Positions 53,570-62,522 of a stretch of 64,000 bases of DNA are shown here, in pieces. Both the position numbers and the translations under genes were made by a program. The stretch is from Limnohabitans sp. Hippo3 (lineage in GTDB: Bacteria; Pseudomonadota; Gammaproteobacteria; Burkholderiales; Burkholderiaceae_C), in the NCBI RefSeq assembly GCF_003063665.1, contig NZ_NESF01000001.1, positions 124,001 through 188,000 on the forward strand, given 5' to 3'. Below the pieces are notes generated by a model. It was not told where the DNA came from. It ran no database searches and was given only the letters and a program-made list of their open reading frames with translations. How positions within the stretch are numbered: the stretch's first letter is position 1; each line of letters opens with the position of its first letter.

Positions 53570-54103
53570 TCACTTCTTCTTGCCAGCCTTGGGGGCAGCA
53601 GTTTGTGTCACGGCGGCCAGGTTGGACTCGGCCAGATCGGTGGCTTGCTTGACGGCTTTTTGCACCGACTCAAAAGCTGTGTTGGCGGCGGTCACGGCAC
53701 CCTTCATCATGGCCACAGCTTGCTCGGAGCCAGCTGGGGCGTTTTGGGCGGCGCTGTCCACCAAGCTGGCGAACTGTTTTTGTGCCGCAGCGGCCTGGGC
53801 TTCGAAAGCCTTGGTGAACTCGCTGTTGGTGCCCGAGGCGATGTCGTACAGGTGGCGGCTGTAAGCGGCGGTTTTTTCAGCCAAAGGCTGGAACAGGTTG
53901 GCTTGCATGGCCAACAGTTCCTGTGCGTCTTTCACGCTCAGGGCGGCTTGGGTGTTGTTGGCGGACTCGTCCAGGGCAGCCTTGGCCACGCTCAGGTTCA
54001 GTTCGACCATTTTTTCCACGCCTTCGAAGGCTTTGGCGGTCAGGCCAAACAGGGTTTCCAGGTTGGCTTTGTGCGAGGCGACGATTTGTTCAGCGGTCAT
54101 CAT
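53570..54103 (-). CDS. phaP: Phasin family protein (PHA granule-associated)
   Basis: 177 residues, starting [22 protein letters not shown], all helical, with heptad-like Ala/Leu/Gln spacing and a Lys-rich tail (APKAGKKK). This is the Phasin_2 pattern. Phasins coat polyhydroxyalkanoate granules and limit their size. The ribosome site is GGAGATCC. A promoter with an overlapping palindrome at 54177-54227 suggests PhaR repression when granules are absent. Confidence 0.9.
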   Translation of the reverse strand: MMTAEQIVASHKANLETLFGLTAKAFEGVEKMVELNLSVAKAALDESANNTQAALSVKDAQELLAMQANLFQPLAEKTAAYSRHLYDIASGTNSEFTKAFEAQAAAAQKQFASLVDSAAQNAPAGSEQAVAMMKGAVTAANTAFESVQKAVKQATDLAESNLAAVTQTAAPKAGKKK

Positions 54104-54176
54104 GAGGATCTCCAGATCAAAAGATAAATGTGGTTTCAGGAAGACTGCGCCGTAACTGGCCGGGGCCGTACAACTA

Positions 54177-54227
54177 TGTTGCAGTGCAGCATGGTTTGAA
54201 TTTTAGGGTTTCCACGGGGTATTGCAA
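54177..54227 (-). promoter_or_regulatory. Phasin promoter with PhaR-like operator at the start site
   Basis: On the minus strand TTGCAA (54222-54227), a 16-bp spacer and TAAAAT (54200-54205) form a promoter. Eight bases further TGCTGCACTGCAACA (54177-54191) is a palindrome with TGCA halves, matching the kind of site reported for the PHA-sensing repressor PhaR. The position over the start site fits repression. Confidence 0.6.
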
Positions 54228-54296
54228 GGGGATAGACCTGCTGACGGCTCAGTTTAGAGAGCGTTTTCTAGAATCAAGGCCCCACCAGACCCCAGC

Positions 54297-55226
54297 ATGC
54301 ACGCCTACTACGCCGACCATTTCGTCCTGCCTTTGCCCGAAGGCCACCGCTTTCCGATGCGCAAATACAGCCGCCTGCGCGACCGCCTGACGCAAGAGCT
54401 GCCGGGCGTGGTCATGCGCGAAGCCCCAGCCGCGAGCGATGGCGAGCTGGCGCTGGTGCACACACCCACCTACATCCAGGGCGTGGCCACGGGCAGCCTC
54501 GAGGCGGCATTGCAGCGCGAGATCGGTTTCCCCTGGAGTCCGGCCATGGCCGAGCGGGCGCGCCGCTCGGTCGGGGCCACGGTGGCTGCAGCGCGGGATG
54601 CGCTGGCCCAGGGCGTGGCGGGCAATCTGGCGGGCGGCACGCACCACGCCTATGCGCACAAGGGCGGGGGCTTTTGTGTGTTCAACGACATTGCCGTGAC
54701 GGCCCGCCTGATGCAGGCCGAGGCCTGGCGGCACCACCGGAAAAAGCTCAAGGTGGCGGTGATCGACCTGGATGTGCACCAGGGCAATGGCACGGCGCAT
54801 ATTTTTGCGGGCGACCCGAGCGTGTTCACCCTGTCGCTGCACGGCGAAAAGAACTTCCCCTTCCGCAAAGAGCCGAGCGATCTGGACGTCGGCCTGCCGG
54901 ACGGCTGCACCGACGAGCCGTATCTGGCCACGCTGCACCAGGCGCTGCAGACCCTGCAGGACCGCTTTGATCCGCAATTGGTGATTTACCTGGCCGGGGC
55001 CGACCCGCACGAGGGTGACCGGTTGGGGCGGCTGAAATTGACTGCCGACGGCATGCAGGCGCGAGACCGGGTGGTGATGGACTGGGCCTGGCAGCGCAGG
55101 CTGCCGGTGGTGCTGTGCATGGGCGGGGGCTACGGCCACGACATCGAGACCACGGTGCAGGTGCAAATGCAGACCTGGGATGTCGCTTTGGGCTACTGGC
55201 AACGCTGGCACAATCTCGGGCGATGA
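54297..55226 (+). CDS. Histone-deacetylase-like hydrolase
   Basis: 309 residues of the arginase/deacetylase fold. Zinc and active-site marks are GGTHHAYAHKGGGFCVFND (His-His pair), VIDLDVHQGNGTA (Asp-x-His), SLHGEKNFPF and LAGADPHEGDRLG (Asp). Bacterial relatives include acetoin utilisation and acetylpolyamine deacetylases; the substrate here is unknown. There is no clear ribosome site before the ATG at 54297. It overlaps the thioesterase gene (ATGA at 55223-55226), the first of three coupled genes. Confidence 0.88.
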   Translation: MHAYYADHFVLPLPEGHRFPMRKYSRLRDRLTQELPGVVMREAPAASDGELALVHTPTYIQGVATGSLEAALQREIGFPWSPAMAERARRSVGATVAAARDALAQGVAGNLAGGTHHAYAHKGGGFCVFNDIAVTARLMQAEAWRHHRKKLKVAVIDLDVHQGNGTAHIFAGDPSVFTLSLHGEKNFPFRKEPSDLDVGLPDGCTDEPYLATLHQALQTLQDRFDPQLVIYLAGADPHEGDRLGRLKLTADGMQARDRVVMDWAWQRRLPVVLCMGGGYGHDIETTVQVQMQTWDVALGYWQRWHNLGR

Positions 55227-55675
55227 ACACCCCTGTTTCACCCACAAGCAAACCCCAAGCCGACGCCCGCAGCAGCTACAAAGCGTTTCGCGCCATCAGC
55301 ACCCGCTGGATGGACAACGACGTCTACGGCCATGTGAACAACGTGGTCTATTACAGCTGGTTCGACACTGCGGTGAACGCCACCCTGATCGAGCAAGGCG
55401 TGCTGGACATCCACGCGGGCTCGACCATCGGCCTGGTGGTGGAAACCCAGTGTTTTTACTTTGCGCCCTTGGCGTTCCCTCAAACCATCGACGCGGGCAT
55501 TCGCGTGGCCAAGCTGGGCACGTCCAGCGTGCGCTACGAGGTGGGCCTGTTTGCGCAGGGCGAAGACCTCACCGCCGCCCGGGGCCACTTTGTGCATGTG
55601 TACGTGGACCGCGAGACCCGCCGACCCGTGCCCCTGCCGGCCGCACTCAAAAATTTTCTGGAGACTTTGACATGA
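55223..55675 (+). CDS. Acyl-CoA thioesterase, hotdog fold (4HBT)
   Basis: 150 residues from the ATG at 55223, overlapping the deacetylase stop; the longer frame is inside that gene. The active-site motif is RWMDNDVYGHVNNVVYYSWFDTAVNATL, where one Asp acts as catalytic residue in YbgC/4HBT enzymes. It hydrolyses acyl-CoA or hydroxyacyl-CoA thioesters. The stop overlaps the nitroreductase start (ATGA at 55672-55675). Confidence 0.88.
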   Translation: MNTPVSPTSKPQADARSSYKAFRAISTRWMDNDVYGHVNNVVYYSWFDTAVNATLIEQGVLDIHAGSTIGLVVETQCFYFAPLAFPQTIDAGIRVAKLGTSSVRYEVGLFAQGEDLTAARGHFVHVYVDRETRRPVPLPAALKNFLETLT

Positions 55676-56409
55676 GTATTTCCCCCATCGGACCGCAGGT
55701 CAGCACCCGCGTGAACGACCCGGCGAGCGTGGACGCCGCCATCCTGAGCCGCTTTTCAGCCCGCGCTTACTTGCCCAAAGCCGTCGACCGCGGCGTCTTG
55801 CAAGAGGTGCTGAGCATTGCCGCCCGCGCGCCCAGCGGCACCAACACCCAGCCCTGGAAGGTCTATGTGCTGCAAGGTGCCAAGCGCGACGAGCTGGTGG
55901 CCAAGACCTGCGCGGCGCACGACGCCATCAGCGCCAACCCGGCATTGGCCTCTGATTACGCCGAGGCCTACGACTATTACCCCGAAAAATGGGTCAGCCC
56001 CTACATCGACCGCCGCCGCGAGTGCGGTTTTGGCCTGTACGGCGTGCTGGGCATCGGCAAGGGCGACAAGGCGCGCATGCACCAGCAGCACCAGCAGAAC
56101 TTCCACTTCTTCGACGCGCCTGTGGGCCTGATCTTCACCATCGACAAGGTGATGGGTCGGGGCAGCTTGCTGGACTACGGCATGTTCTTGCAAAGCATCA
56201 TGGTCGCTGCCCGGTCGCGCGGCCTGCACACCTGCCCGCAAGCGGCGTGGAACGGCTTTTCCAAAATCATCCTGCCCCATGTGGGCGCGGGCGAGAACGA
56301 GATGGTGGTCTGCGGCATGGCGCTGGGCTATGCCGACGAGTCGGCGCTGGTCAACACCTTCCAGACCACGCGGGTGCCCGCTCAAGACTTCACCCACTGG
56401 GTGGACTGA
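55672..56409 (+). CDS. Nitroreductase family protein
   Basis: 245 residues from the ATG at 55672, overlapping the thioesterase stop. FMN-binding marks are the N-terminal RFSARAYLPKAVDRGVL, ARAPSGTNTQPW, and the C-terminal GMALGYADESALVNTFQTTR. Family members reduce nitro groups, quinones, flavins or enones with NAD(P)H. The next gene starts 26 bp on, at a TTG. Confidence 0.88.
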   Translation: MSISPIGPQVSTRVNDPASVDAAILSRFSARAYLPKAVDRGVLQEVLSIAARAPSGTNTQPWKVYVLQGAKRDELVAKTCAAHDAISANPALASDYAEAYDYYPEKWVSPYIDRRRECGFGLYGVLGIGKGDKARMHQQHQQNFHFFDAPVGLIFTIDKVMGRGSLLDYGMFLQSIMVAARSRGLHTCPQAAWNGFSKIILPHVGAGENEMVVCGMALGYADESALVNTFQTTRVPAQDFTHWVD

Positions 56410-56435
56410 CGCTTCTATAAAGACAAGGGTCTGGT

Positions 56436-58307
56436 TTGGGATTCGACGCACTGGCGCTGCAACTGCTCAATGGCCTGAGCCACGCCACCACCTTGTTCTT
56501 GATGGCCTCCGGGTTGACGCTGATTTTTGGCGTGACCCGGATCGTCAATTTTGCGCATGGCAGCTTCTTCATGCTGGGCGCTTTGTGGTCGGCTCATGCT
56601 GTGACGAACTGGTGGCCCGCCATGGCGGACACCGCCTGGAGCTATGGTGCGGTGATCTTGATGGGCGCGTGTGTGGCAGCCTCGCTGGGGGCGCTGACCG
56701 AAGTCACGCTGCTCAAGCGCATGCGCCATGCGCCGCAGCTCTACCAACTGGTGGCCACCTTCGGCCTGACGCTGGCGCTGCACGACGCGATGCGCTGGTT
56801 CTTTGGCCCTGAAGAGGTGTTCGCGCCGCGCTTTCCGGGCCTCAAGGGCGCGGTCCAGCTGGGCGAGTCGTATTTCCCGACCTGGCAACTGTTCACTTTG
56901 GTGCTGGGGCCGCTGGTCTGGCTGGGCCTTCACTTTTTGCTCACGCGCACCCTGTGGGGTCAGCGCGTGAAGGCGGCCACACAAGACCGCGAGATGCTCG
57001 CCGCGCTGGGCGTGAACCCCGCGCCGCTCATGCTGGGCGTGGTGATGCTGGGCTGCGGTCTGGCAGGGTTGGCCGGGGCGCTGCAGCTGCCGCGCGAGCC
57101 CGCGCATTTGCAGATGGACGTGAACGTGGTGGTCGAAACCTTTGTGGTCGTGGTCACGGGTGGGCTGGGCAGCATTGGCGGGGCTTTTGTGGCGGCGGTG
57201 CTGATCGGCGTGATCCACGCCTTGGGCCTGAGCTTTTTCCCGCAAGCGACCTTGGTGCTGGTGTTTTTGACCATGGCGGTGGTGCTGGTTTGGCGGCCGC
57301 AGGGCCTGGCCGGGTCGGCCGCCCATGCCGAGCAACGCGAAAGCGTGCCGGTGTTTGCGCTCTGGCCTGTGGCAGCCTGGGGGCGGGCGCTGTTGGTGGC
57401 GGTCTTTGTGGGTTTGACGCTGCTGGCCTGGGGTCAGGGCGATTACGGCCGCAGCTTGGCCGAAGACGTGATGGTGATGATGCTGTTTGGCCTGAGCCTG
57501 CAGTGGATGATGGCGCTGGGCGGCCTGGTCAGCTTTGGCCACGCGGCGTTTTTTGCGTTGGGCGCTTATGGCGCAGCGCTCTCGCACCTGCACTGGGGTG
57601 CTGCTTTGCCGGCCGCTTTGGCCGCAGGCATGGCGCTGGCGCTGGCCGTGGCCTTGGCGTTTGGCGCTTTGGTGGTGCGCAGCAGCGGGGTGTACCTGGC
57701 CATGCTGTCGCTGGCGCTGGCGCAAATGATTTGGGCAGGGGCCACGCAATGGGTGGACCTGACAGGGGGCGACAACGGCCTGATCGGCCTGCGTTTGATC
57801 GCCCCCGAGTCGCGTGCGCTGTGGGACGCAGCGCTGGGTGTTTTCATGCTGTTGGCTTTGGCGGGCATGGCTCGTGTGGCCCGCTCGAGCCGGGGCGCGG
57901 CTTTGCAGGCTCTGCGCGACGCGCCGCTGCGGGCAGCGGCCAGCGGTTTGCCGGTGCAGGCCTTGCGTTACCAGGTGTTTGTGGGCAGCGCCACTTTGGC
58001 GGGCCTGGCCGGGGGCTTGTGGGCGGCGTTCAAAGGGGCGGTGTTTCCGTCGGTGGCCTCGGTCGCCATGTCGGTGGACGCTTTGCTGGTGATTTTGCTG
58101 GGCGGGGTGCACCAGCTCTGGGGCTCGGCCGTGGGCAGTGCGCTCTTGGTGTGGGGCGGGGCTGAGTTGGGGCAGGGTCTGGACTATTGGCGCGGTGTTT
58201 TGGGCTTGGTCATCATGCTCGTCATGGTGCTGGCGCCCAGTGGTGTGCTGGGCGGGCTGCAAATGGTGCTGGCCCGCTTTGCTTCTCCAAAGGGGAGCCG
58301 CGCATGA
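56436..58307 (+). CDS. Fused LivH-LivM type ABC transporter permease
   Basis: 623 residues, about twice a normal permease. The first half (to about residue 290) is LivH-like (GLTLIFGVTRIVNFAHGSFFMLG, then VVTGGLGSIGGAFVAAVLIGV). The second half (about 310-620) is LivM-like (GGLVSFGHAAFFALGAYGAAL, ALQALRDAPLRAAASGLPVQALRY, ILLGGVHQLWGSAVGSALLVW). The frame starts at a TTG (56436) with AAGGGT upstream; no in-frame ATG keeps the full first helix. It is the complete membrane part for the two ATPases that follow. No binding protein is encoded in the window. Confidence 0.88.
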   Translation: MGFDALALQLLNGLSHATTLFLMASGLTLIFGVTRIVNFAHGSFFMLGALWSAHAVTNWWPAMADTAWSYGAVILMGACVAASLGALTEVTLLKRMRHAPQLYQLVATFGLTLALHDAMRWFFGPEEVFAPRFPGLKGAVQLGESYFPTWQLFTLVLGPLVWLGLHFLLTRTLWGQRVKAATQDREMLAALGVNPAPLMLGVVMLGCGLAGLAGALQLPREPAHLQMDVNVVVETFVVVVTGGLGSIGGAFVAAVLIGVIHALGLSFFPQATLVLVFLTMAVVLVWRPQGLAGSAAHAEQRESVPVFALWPVAAWGRALLVAVFVGLTLLAWGQGDYGRSLAEDVMVMMLFGLSLQWMMALGGLVSFGHAAFFALGAYGAALSHLHWGAALPAALAAGMALALAVALAFGALVVRSSGVYLAMLSLALAQMIWAGATQWVDLTGGDNGLIGLRLIAPESRALWDAALGVFMLLALAGMARVARSSRGAALQALRDAPLRAAASGLPVQALRYQVFVGSATLAGLAGGLWAAFKGAVFPSVASVAMSVDALLVILLGGVHQLWGSAVGSALLVWGGAELGQGLDYWRGVLGLVIMLVMVLAPSGVLGGLQMVLARFASPKGSRA

Positions 58308-59113
58308 GCCTTCAAGCAGTTTTGCAGGTGCGCGGTCTGGCTAAACACTTTGGCGGTGTGCGCGCCCTGGACGGTGTGGACTTCTCTGTGCCCGCAGGCC
58401 AGTGTGTGGCCCTGATCGGCCCCAACGGCGCGGGCAAGTCGACTTGCTTTGCCTGTCTGGCGGGTCAGCAGGTGCCCACGGCGGGTGAGGTGCTTTGGCA
58501 GGGGCAGTCCCTTTTGGGCAAACCGCCTGCCGAGCGTCAGCGCCTGGGCGTGGCCCGCACCTTCCAAGTAGCGCAAACCTTTGAGGCGCTCACGGTGCTG
58601 CAAAACATCCAGCTGGTGCTGCGCTGCGCCCAGCCGCTCGCTTGGTGGGACCGGCTGGACCGCCGCCAACCCGAGCGGGCGATGCGTCTGGCCGCGCAAG
58701 CGGGTTTGCGAGTCCAGGCCCACACCACCGTGGCCGATTTGCCTTACGGCGCCAAAAAGCGCCTGGAGCTGGCCATGGCACTGGCGGGCTTGCCCAACGC
58801 TGTGCCCCATCCGGGTGCCCATGCAGCGCCGTCCTTGCTGCTGCTGGACGAACCTGCTGCCGGGCTGGCCCTGGCCGAGCGGGCCGACATGATGGCGCTG
58901 GTGCGCCAGGTGGCAACTCAGGGCGTGACGGTGCTCTACACCGAGCACAACATGGACGCCGTGTTTGGCGTAGCCGACCGTGTGCTGGTGCTGATGCATG
59001 GCCGTTTGGTGGCCGACGGCCTGCCCGAAGCGGTGGCGCAAGACCCGCAGGTGCGCGAGCGCTACCTGGGGCTCGATTTCGACATGAAAGGTTTGCACGA
59101 TGCTGACCGTTGA
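58304..59113 (+). CDS. Liv-type ABC transporter ATPase (LivG-like), second cassette
   Basis: 269 residues from the ATG at 58304, overlapping the permease stop, with AGGGGAG in front. Walker A is GPNGAGKST, the LivG-type VARTFQVAQTFEALTVLQNIQLV follows, the signature region is LPYGAKKRLELAMAL, and Walker B leads to LLLDEPAAGLA. An insert with Pro, His and Ala before Walker B (AVPHPGAHAAPS) is longer than in the first cassette. It overlaps the next ATPase by 14 bp. Confidence 0.9.
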   Translation: MSLQAVLQVRGLAKHFGGVRALDGVDFSVPAGQCVALIGPNGAGKSTCFACLAGQQVPTAGEVLWQGQSLLGKPPAERQRLGVARTFQVAQTFEALTVLQNIQLVLRCAQPLAWWDRLDRRQPERAMRLAAQAGLRVQAHTTVADLPYGAKKRLELAMALAGLPNAVPHPGAHAAPSLLLLDEPAAGLALAERADMMALVRQVATQGVTVLYTEHNMDAVFGVADRVLVLMHGRLVADGLPEAVAQDPQVRERYLGLDFDMKGLHDADR

Positions 59114-59750
59114 AGGGCTGAACGCCTGGTATGGCCAAGCCCAGGCCTTGTTTGATGTGAGCCTGTCGGTGGGCGAGGGCCAGCTGATCGTCATTCAGGG
59201 CCTGAACGGCGCGGGCAAATCCACGCTGCTGCAAAGCTTGATCGGCATCGGCCCCCGGGCGCAAGGCCGCATCACCTGGCAAAACCAGCCCATCCAAACC
59301 TGGCCCGCGCACCGCCGCGCCCGGGCGGGGCTGGGTTTTGTGGCCGAGGACCGACGCTTGTTCACCGGCTTGTCGGTGAAAGAAAACCTGTGGATCGCCG
59401 CAGCTTCGGGGTCAAACGCTCAGGCCACGCCCGCACAGCGCTTTGAGCGCGTGATGTCTTTGTTCCCCCAGCTGCAAACCATGCTGCACCGCCCGGCCAG
59501 CCAGATGAGCGGGGGCGAACAGCAAATGCTGGCGCTGGCCCGCACCCTGATGATCGGCCCGCGCCTCTTGCTGCTGGACGAGCCTTGCGAGGGCATCGCC
59601 CCGGTGCTGGTGGCGGCCATGCGCGACGCGTTGTTGCAGCTGGCCCGCGAAGGCGTGGCCATGCTGGTGGCCGAGCAAAACAACATCCTGGCCCGGCACG
59701 CGCAGCGGGTGCTGGTGCTGACCAGTGGACGGATGGACGGGGCGGCCTGA
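59100..59750 (+). CDS. Liv-type ABC transporter ATPase (LivF-like), second cassette
   Basis: 216 residues, a little shorter than usual for LivF (about 233), with the C-terminus ending soon after the switch region (LVAEQNN). Walker A is GLNGAGKST, the signature is MSGGEQQMLALART, and Walker B gives LLLDEPCEGIAP. It closes the transporter. A gap of about 108 bp to pncB has no recognised terminator. Confidence 0.88.
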   Translation: MLTVEGLNAWYGQAQALFDVSLSVGEGQLIVIQGLNGAGKSTLLQSLIGIGPRAQGRITWQNQPIQTWPAHRRARAGLGFVAEDRRLFTGLSVKENLWIAAASGSNAQATPAQRFERVMSLFPQLQTMLHRPASQMSGGEQQMLALARTLMIGPRLLLLDEPCEGIAPVLVAAMRDALLQLAREGVAMLVAEQNNILARHAQRVLVLTSGRMDGAA

Positions 59751-59858
59751 TGCCCGCAGGCCCCCCAGCTGAGCGCAGCCGCATCAGGATGCGCTAGCTG
59801 GCCATCCCTTACACTGCCTGACAACACGAGCGGCCCCAGCCGCCAGAGACAACACATC

Positions 59859-61043
59859 ATGATCATCACCAGCCTGCTCGACACCGACCTGTACAAATTC
59901 ACCATGATGCAGGTCGTGCTGCACCAGTTCCCGGGTGCACAGGTCGAATACAAGTTCAAGTGCCGCAATCCCGGCGTGGCGCTGGCCCCGTTTGTCAATG
60001 AAATCCGGCAGGAAATCCGCTCCTTGTGCAGCCTGACCTTCAAGGAGTCGGAGCTGCAGTACCTGCGTTCGCTGCGTTTCATCAAGAGCGACTTTGTGGA
60101 TTTTCTGGGGCTGTTCAAGCTGAACGAAAAATACATCCAGGTCACGGCGCTGCCTTCTGGCGAGATCGACATCACCATCCAGGGCCCTTGGCTGCACACC
60201 ATCTTGTTCGAGATTCCGGTGCTGGCCATCGTCAACGAGGTGTATTTCCGCAACACCCAAAAAGTGCCCGACCTGATGGAGGGCCGTCGCCGTCTGGACA
60301 CCAAGATCGCCCAACTGCAGGCCCCTGGCCTGGAAACCCTGAAGATCGCGGATTACGGCACCCGTCGCCGCTTTTCTCGGGCCTGGCACGAAGAGGTCTT
60401 GCGCGTGCTCTCGGCCCGTTTGGGCACGGGGCCCGAAGGGCAGTTTGCCGGCACCAGCAACGTTTATTACGCTTATTTGTTGGGCCTGACGCCCCTGGGC
60501 ACCATGGCGCATGAGTATTTGCAGGCGGCGCAGGCCCTGGGTCCGCGCTTGCGCGACAGCCAGGTCTTTGCTTTCGAGTCCTGGGCTAGGGAATACCGCG
60601 GTGACCTGGGCATTGCCCTGAGCGATGTGTACGGTTTCAACGCCTTCCTGCGCGACTTTGACATGTATTTTTGCAAGTTGTTTGACGGCGCTCGCCACGA
60701 CAGTGGCGACCCGTTCAGCTGGGGTGAGCGCATGATCGCGCACTACCAGCAAAACCGGGTGGACCCGAAAACCAAGACGCTGATTTACAGCGACAGCCTG
60801 ACCATTCCGCGCACCATCGAGCTGTTTGAGCAGTTCCGCGGGCGCTGCCAGCTGGCTTTTGGGGTGGGCACCAACCTGACCAATGACTTAGGTTACGAGC
60901 CCCTGCAGATCGTCATCAAGATGACGCGCTGCAACGGCCAGCCTGTGGCCAAACTGTCGGACTCGCCGGGCAAGGGCATGTGCGATGACGAGAAGTACTT
61001 GGCCTATTTGCGCCAGGTGTTTGAAATTGCCCCAAGTGCCTGA
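59859..61043 (+). CDS. pncB: Nicotinate phosphoribosyltransferase
   Basis: 394 residues. PncB makes nicotinate mononucleotide in NAD salvage. Marks: the N-terminal [38 protein letters not shown] near residue 165, the phosphorylated His region [25 protein letters not shown], and a C-terminal [10 protein letters not shown]. The start ATG has a CAGAGACAACA context. Neighbouring genes have no evident NAD role. Confidence 0.93.
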   Translation: MIITSLLDTDLYKFTMMQVVLHQFPGAQVEYKFKCRNPGVALAPFVNEIRQEIRSLCSLTFKESELQYLRSLRFIKSDFVDFLGLFKLNEKYIQVTALPSGEIDITIQGPWLHTILFEIPVLAIVNEVYFRNTQKVPDLMEGRRRLDTKIAQLQAPGLETLKIADYGTRRRFSRAWHEEVLRVLSARLGTGPEGQFAGTSNVYYAYLLGLTPLGTMAHEYLQAAQALGPRLRDSQVFAFESWAREYRGDLGIALSDVYGFNAFLRDFDMYFCKLFDGARHDSGDPFSWGERMIAHYQQNRVDPKTKTLIYSDSLTIPRTIELFEQFRGRCQLAFGVGTNLTNDLGYEPLQIVIKMTRCNGQPVAKLSDSPGKGMCDDEKYLAYLRQVFEIAPSA

Positions 61044-61097
61044 AATGGCTCGGGATGCCCGCTAACATACGGCACCATTTAACAGGAGATGCGCATC

Positions 61098-62522
61098 ATG
61101 AGGTTTTTGGATACCCGATGGAATGCTTGGTTGGCTTTACCAATGCTAATGGCCATGTCCGGCGGGGCATTCGCCGCCGATTTTGATGGCGCGCAGTTGT
61201 CGGTGATATGGGGGGTGCCATTTGCGGGCATTTTGCTGTCTATCGCCTTGATGCCTTTGTTGGTGCCGCATTTTTGGCATCACCATTACGGCAAGGTAGC
61301 TGCCGCGTGGGGGGTGGCTTTCTTGTTGCCATTTGCCATCGTCTTTGGGCCAGCCGCTGCAGGCGTTAACGCTGTGCACGCTTTGTTTGCTGAATACATT
61401 CCCTTCATCATTTTGCTCACGGCCTTGTTCACCGTGTCGGGTGGTATTTTTATTCGTGGCAATTTGCATGGCAGTCCAGGCTTGAATACGGTCATCTTGG
61501 CCATTGGCGCGGTGCTGGCCAGTTTCATGGGGACCACGGGAGCGTCGATGTTGCTGATTCGTCCCTTGATTCGTGCCAATGACAATCGCAAGCATGTGGC
61601 GCATGTGGTTGTGTTCTTCATCTTCATTGTGTCGAACGCAGGGGGTTCGCTGACCCCGTTGGGTGATCCGCCGCTGTTCCTGGGTTTCCTCAAAGGGGTG
61701 GATTTTTTCTGGACATTGCAAAACATCTTTCCCGAAACCTTGTTCATGTTGGGCAGTCTGCTGGCGATTTTTTATGCCTTGGACACTTGGTACTACCACC
61801 GTCGCGAGGAGCTTTTGCCGCAAGATCCCACCCCGGATTCCCGGAACATTGGGTTTGATGGAGCCATCAACTTTGTTTTGCTGGGCGTGGTGGTCAGCTT
61901 GGTGCTGATGAGCGGGTTCTGGAAATCCCCCGTCTCTTTCAATATTTACGGGACTCAAGTGGGTCTGCCCGGCGTGTTGCGCGATGTGGGCCTGGTGGCC
62001 GTGACCCTGTTGTCGCTCAAAATCACCCCCAGTAAGGTTCACGAGGACAACCAGTTTGGCTGGGGACCCATGGAAGAGGTTGCCAAGTTGTTTGCCGGCA
62101 TTTTCCTCACCATCATCCCCGTGATCGCCATGCTCAAGGCGGGTACCAACGGGCCTTTTGGTGCCGTGGTGTCTGCTGTGACCAAGCTCGACGGCAGCCC
62201 GGACGTGATGATGTACTTCTGGATCACGGGCTTGCTCAGCTCTTTCCTGGACAACGCGCCCACTTACCTGGTGTTCTTTAATACGGCCGGGGGTGACCCG
62301 CAGGTCCTGATGACCACGCTGGCCCCCACTTTGGCGGCCATCTCGGCGGGTGCCGTGTTCATGGGGGCCAACAGCTACATTGGCAATGCGCCCAACCTCA
62401 TGGTCAAAGCCATTGCCGAAGACCGTGGCGTGAAAATGCCCAGCTTCTTTGGTTACATGCTCTGGTCGGGCGGCATTTTGGTGCCACTGTTTGTCGTGAT
62501 GAGTTTCATCTGGTTCAAATGA
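61098..62522 (+). CDS. Sodium:proton antiporter / citrate-transporter-like carrier
   Basis: 474 residues from the ATG at 61098, 9 bases after GGAGA; an ATG at 61089 sits on top of that ribosome site. The N-terminus is a signal-like helix ending GAFAADFDG. About 12 further hydrophobic segments follow. The motifs SNAGGSLTPLGDPPLFLGFLKG and LLSSFLDNAPTYLVFFNTAGG, and FMGANSYIGNAPNLMVKAIAE, are shared by the ion transporter superfamily (CitMHS, NhaD and ArsB relatives). The substrate could be Na+/H+, citrate or another anion. Its stop overlaps the dehydrogenase start. Confidence 0.85.
   Translation: MRFLDTRWNAWLALPMLMAMSGGAFAADFDGAQLSVIWGVPFAGILLSIALMPLLVPHFWHHHYGKVAAAWGVAFLLPFAIVFGPAAAGVNAVHALFAEYIPFIILLTALFTVSGGIFIRGNLHGSPGLNTVILAIGAVLASFMGTTGASMLLIRPLIRANDNRKHVAHVVVFFIFIVSNAGGSLTPLGDPPLFLGFLKGVDFFWTLQNIFPETLFMLGSLLAIFYALDTWYYHRREELLPQDPTPDSRNIGFDGAINFVLLGVVVSLVLMSGFWKSPVSFNIYGTQVGLPGVLRDVGLVAVTLLSLKITPSKVHEDNQFGWGPMEEVAKLFAGIFLTIIPVIAMLKAGTNGPFGAVVSAVTKLDGSPDVMMYFWITGLLSSFLDNAPTYLVFFNTAGGDPQVLMTTLAPTLAAISAGAVFMGANSYIGNAPNLMVKAIAEDRGVKMPSFFGYMLWSGGILVPLFVVMSFIWFK

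Noticed and set aside
56415..58262. 615-residue minus-strand frame
   Set aside because: Antisense to the LivH-LivM fusion; it is rich in His, Gln and Arg and has no membrane or domain pattern.
56436..58307. Frameshift or assembly error joining two permease genes
   Set aside because: The frame is continuous with no stop, and the linker of about 20-30 residues is of normal composition, so a true fusion is the simpler reading; re-sequencing could still test it.
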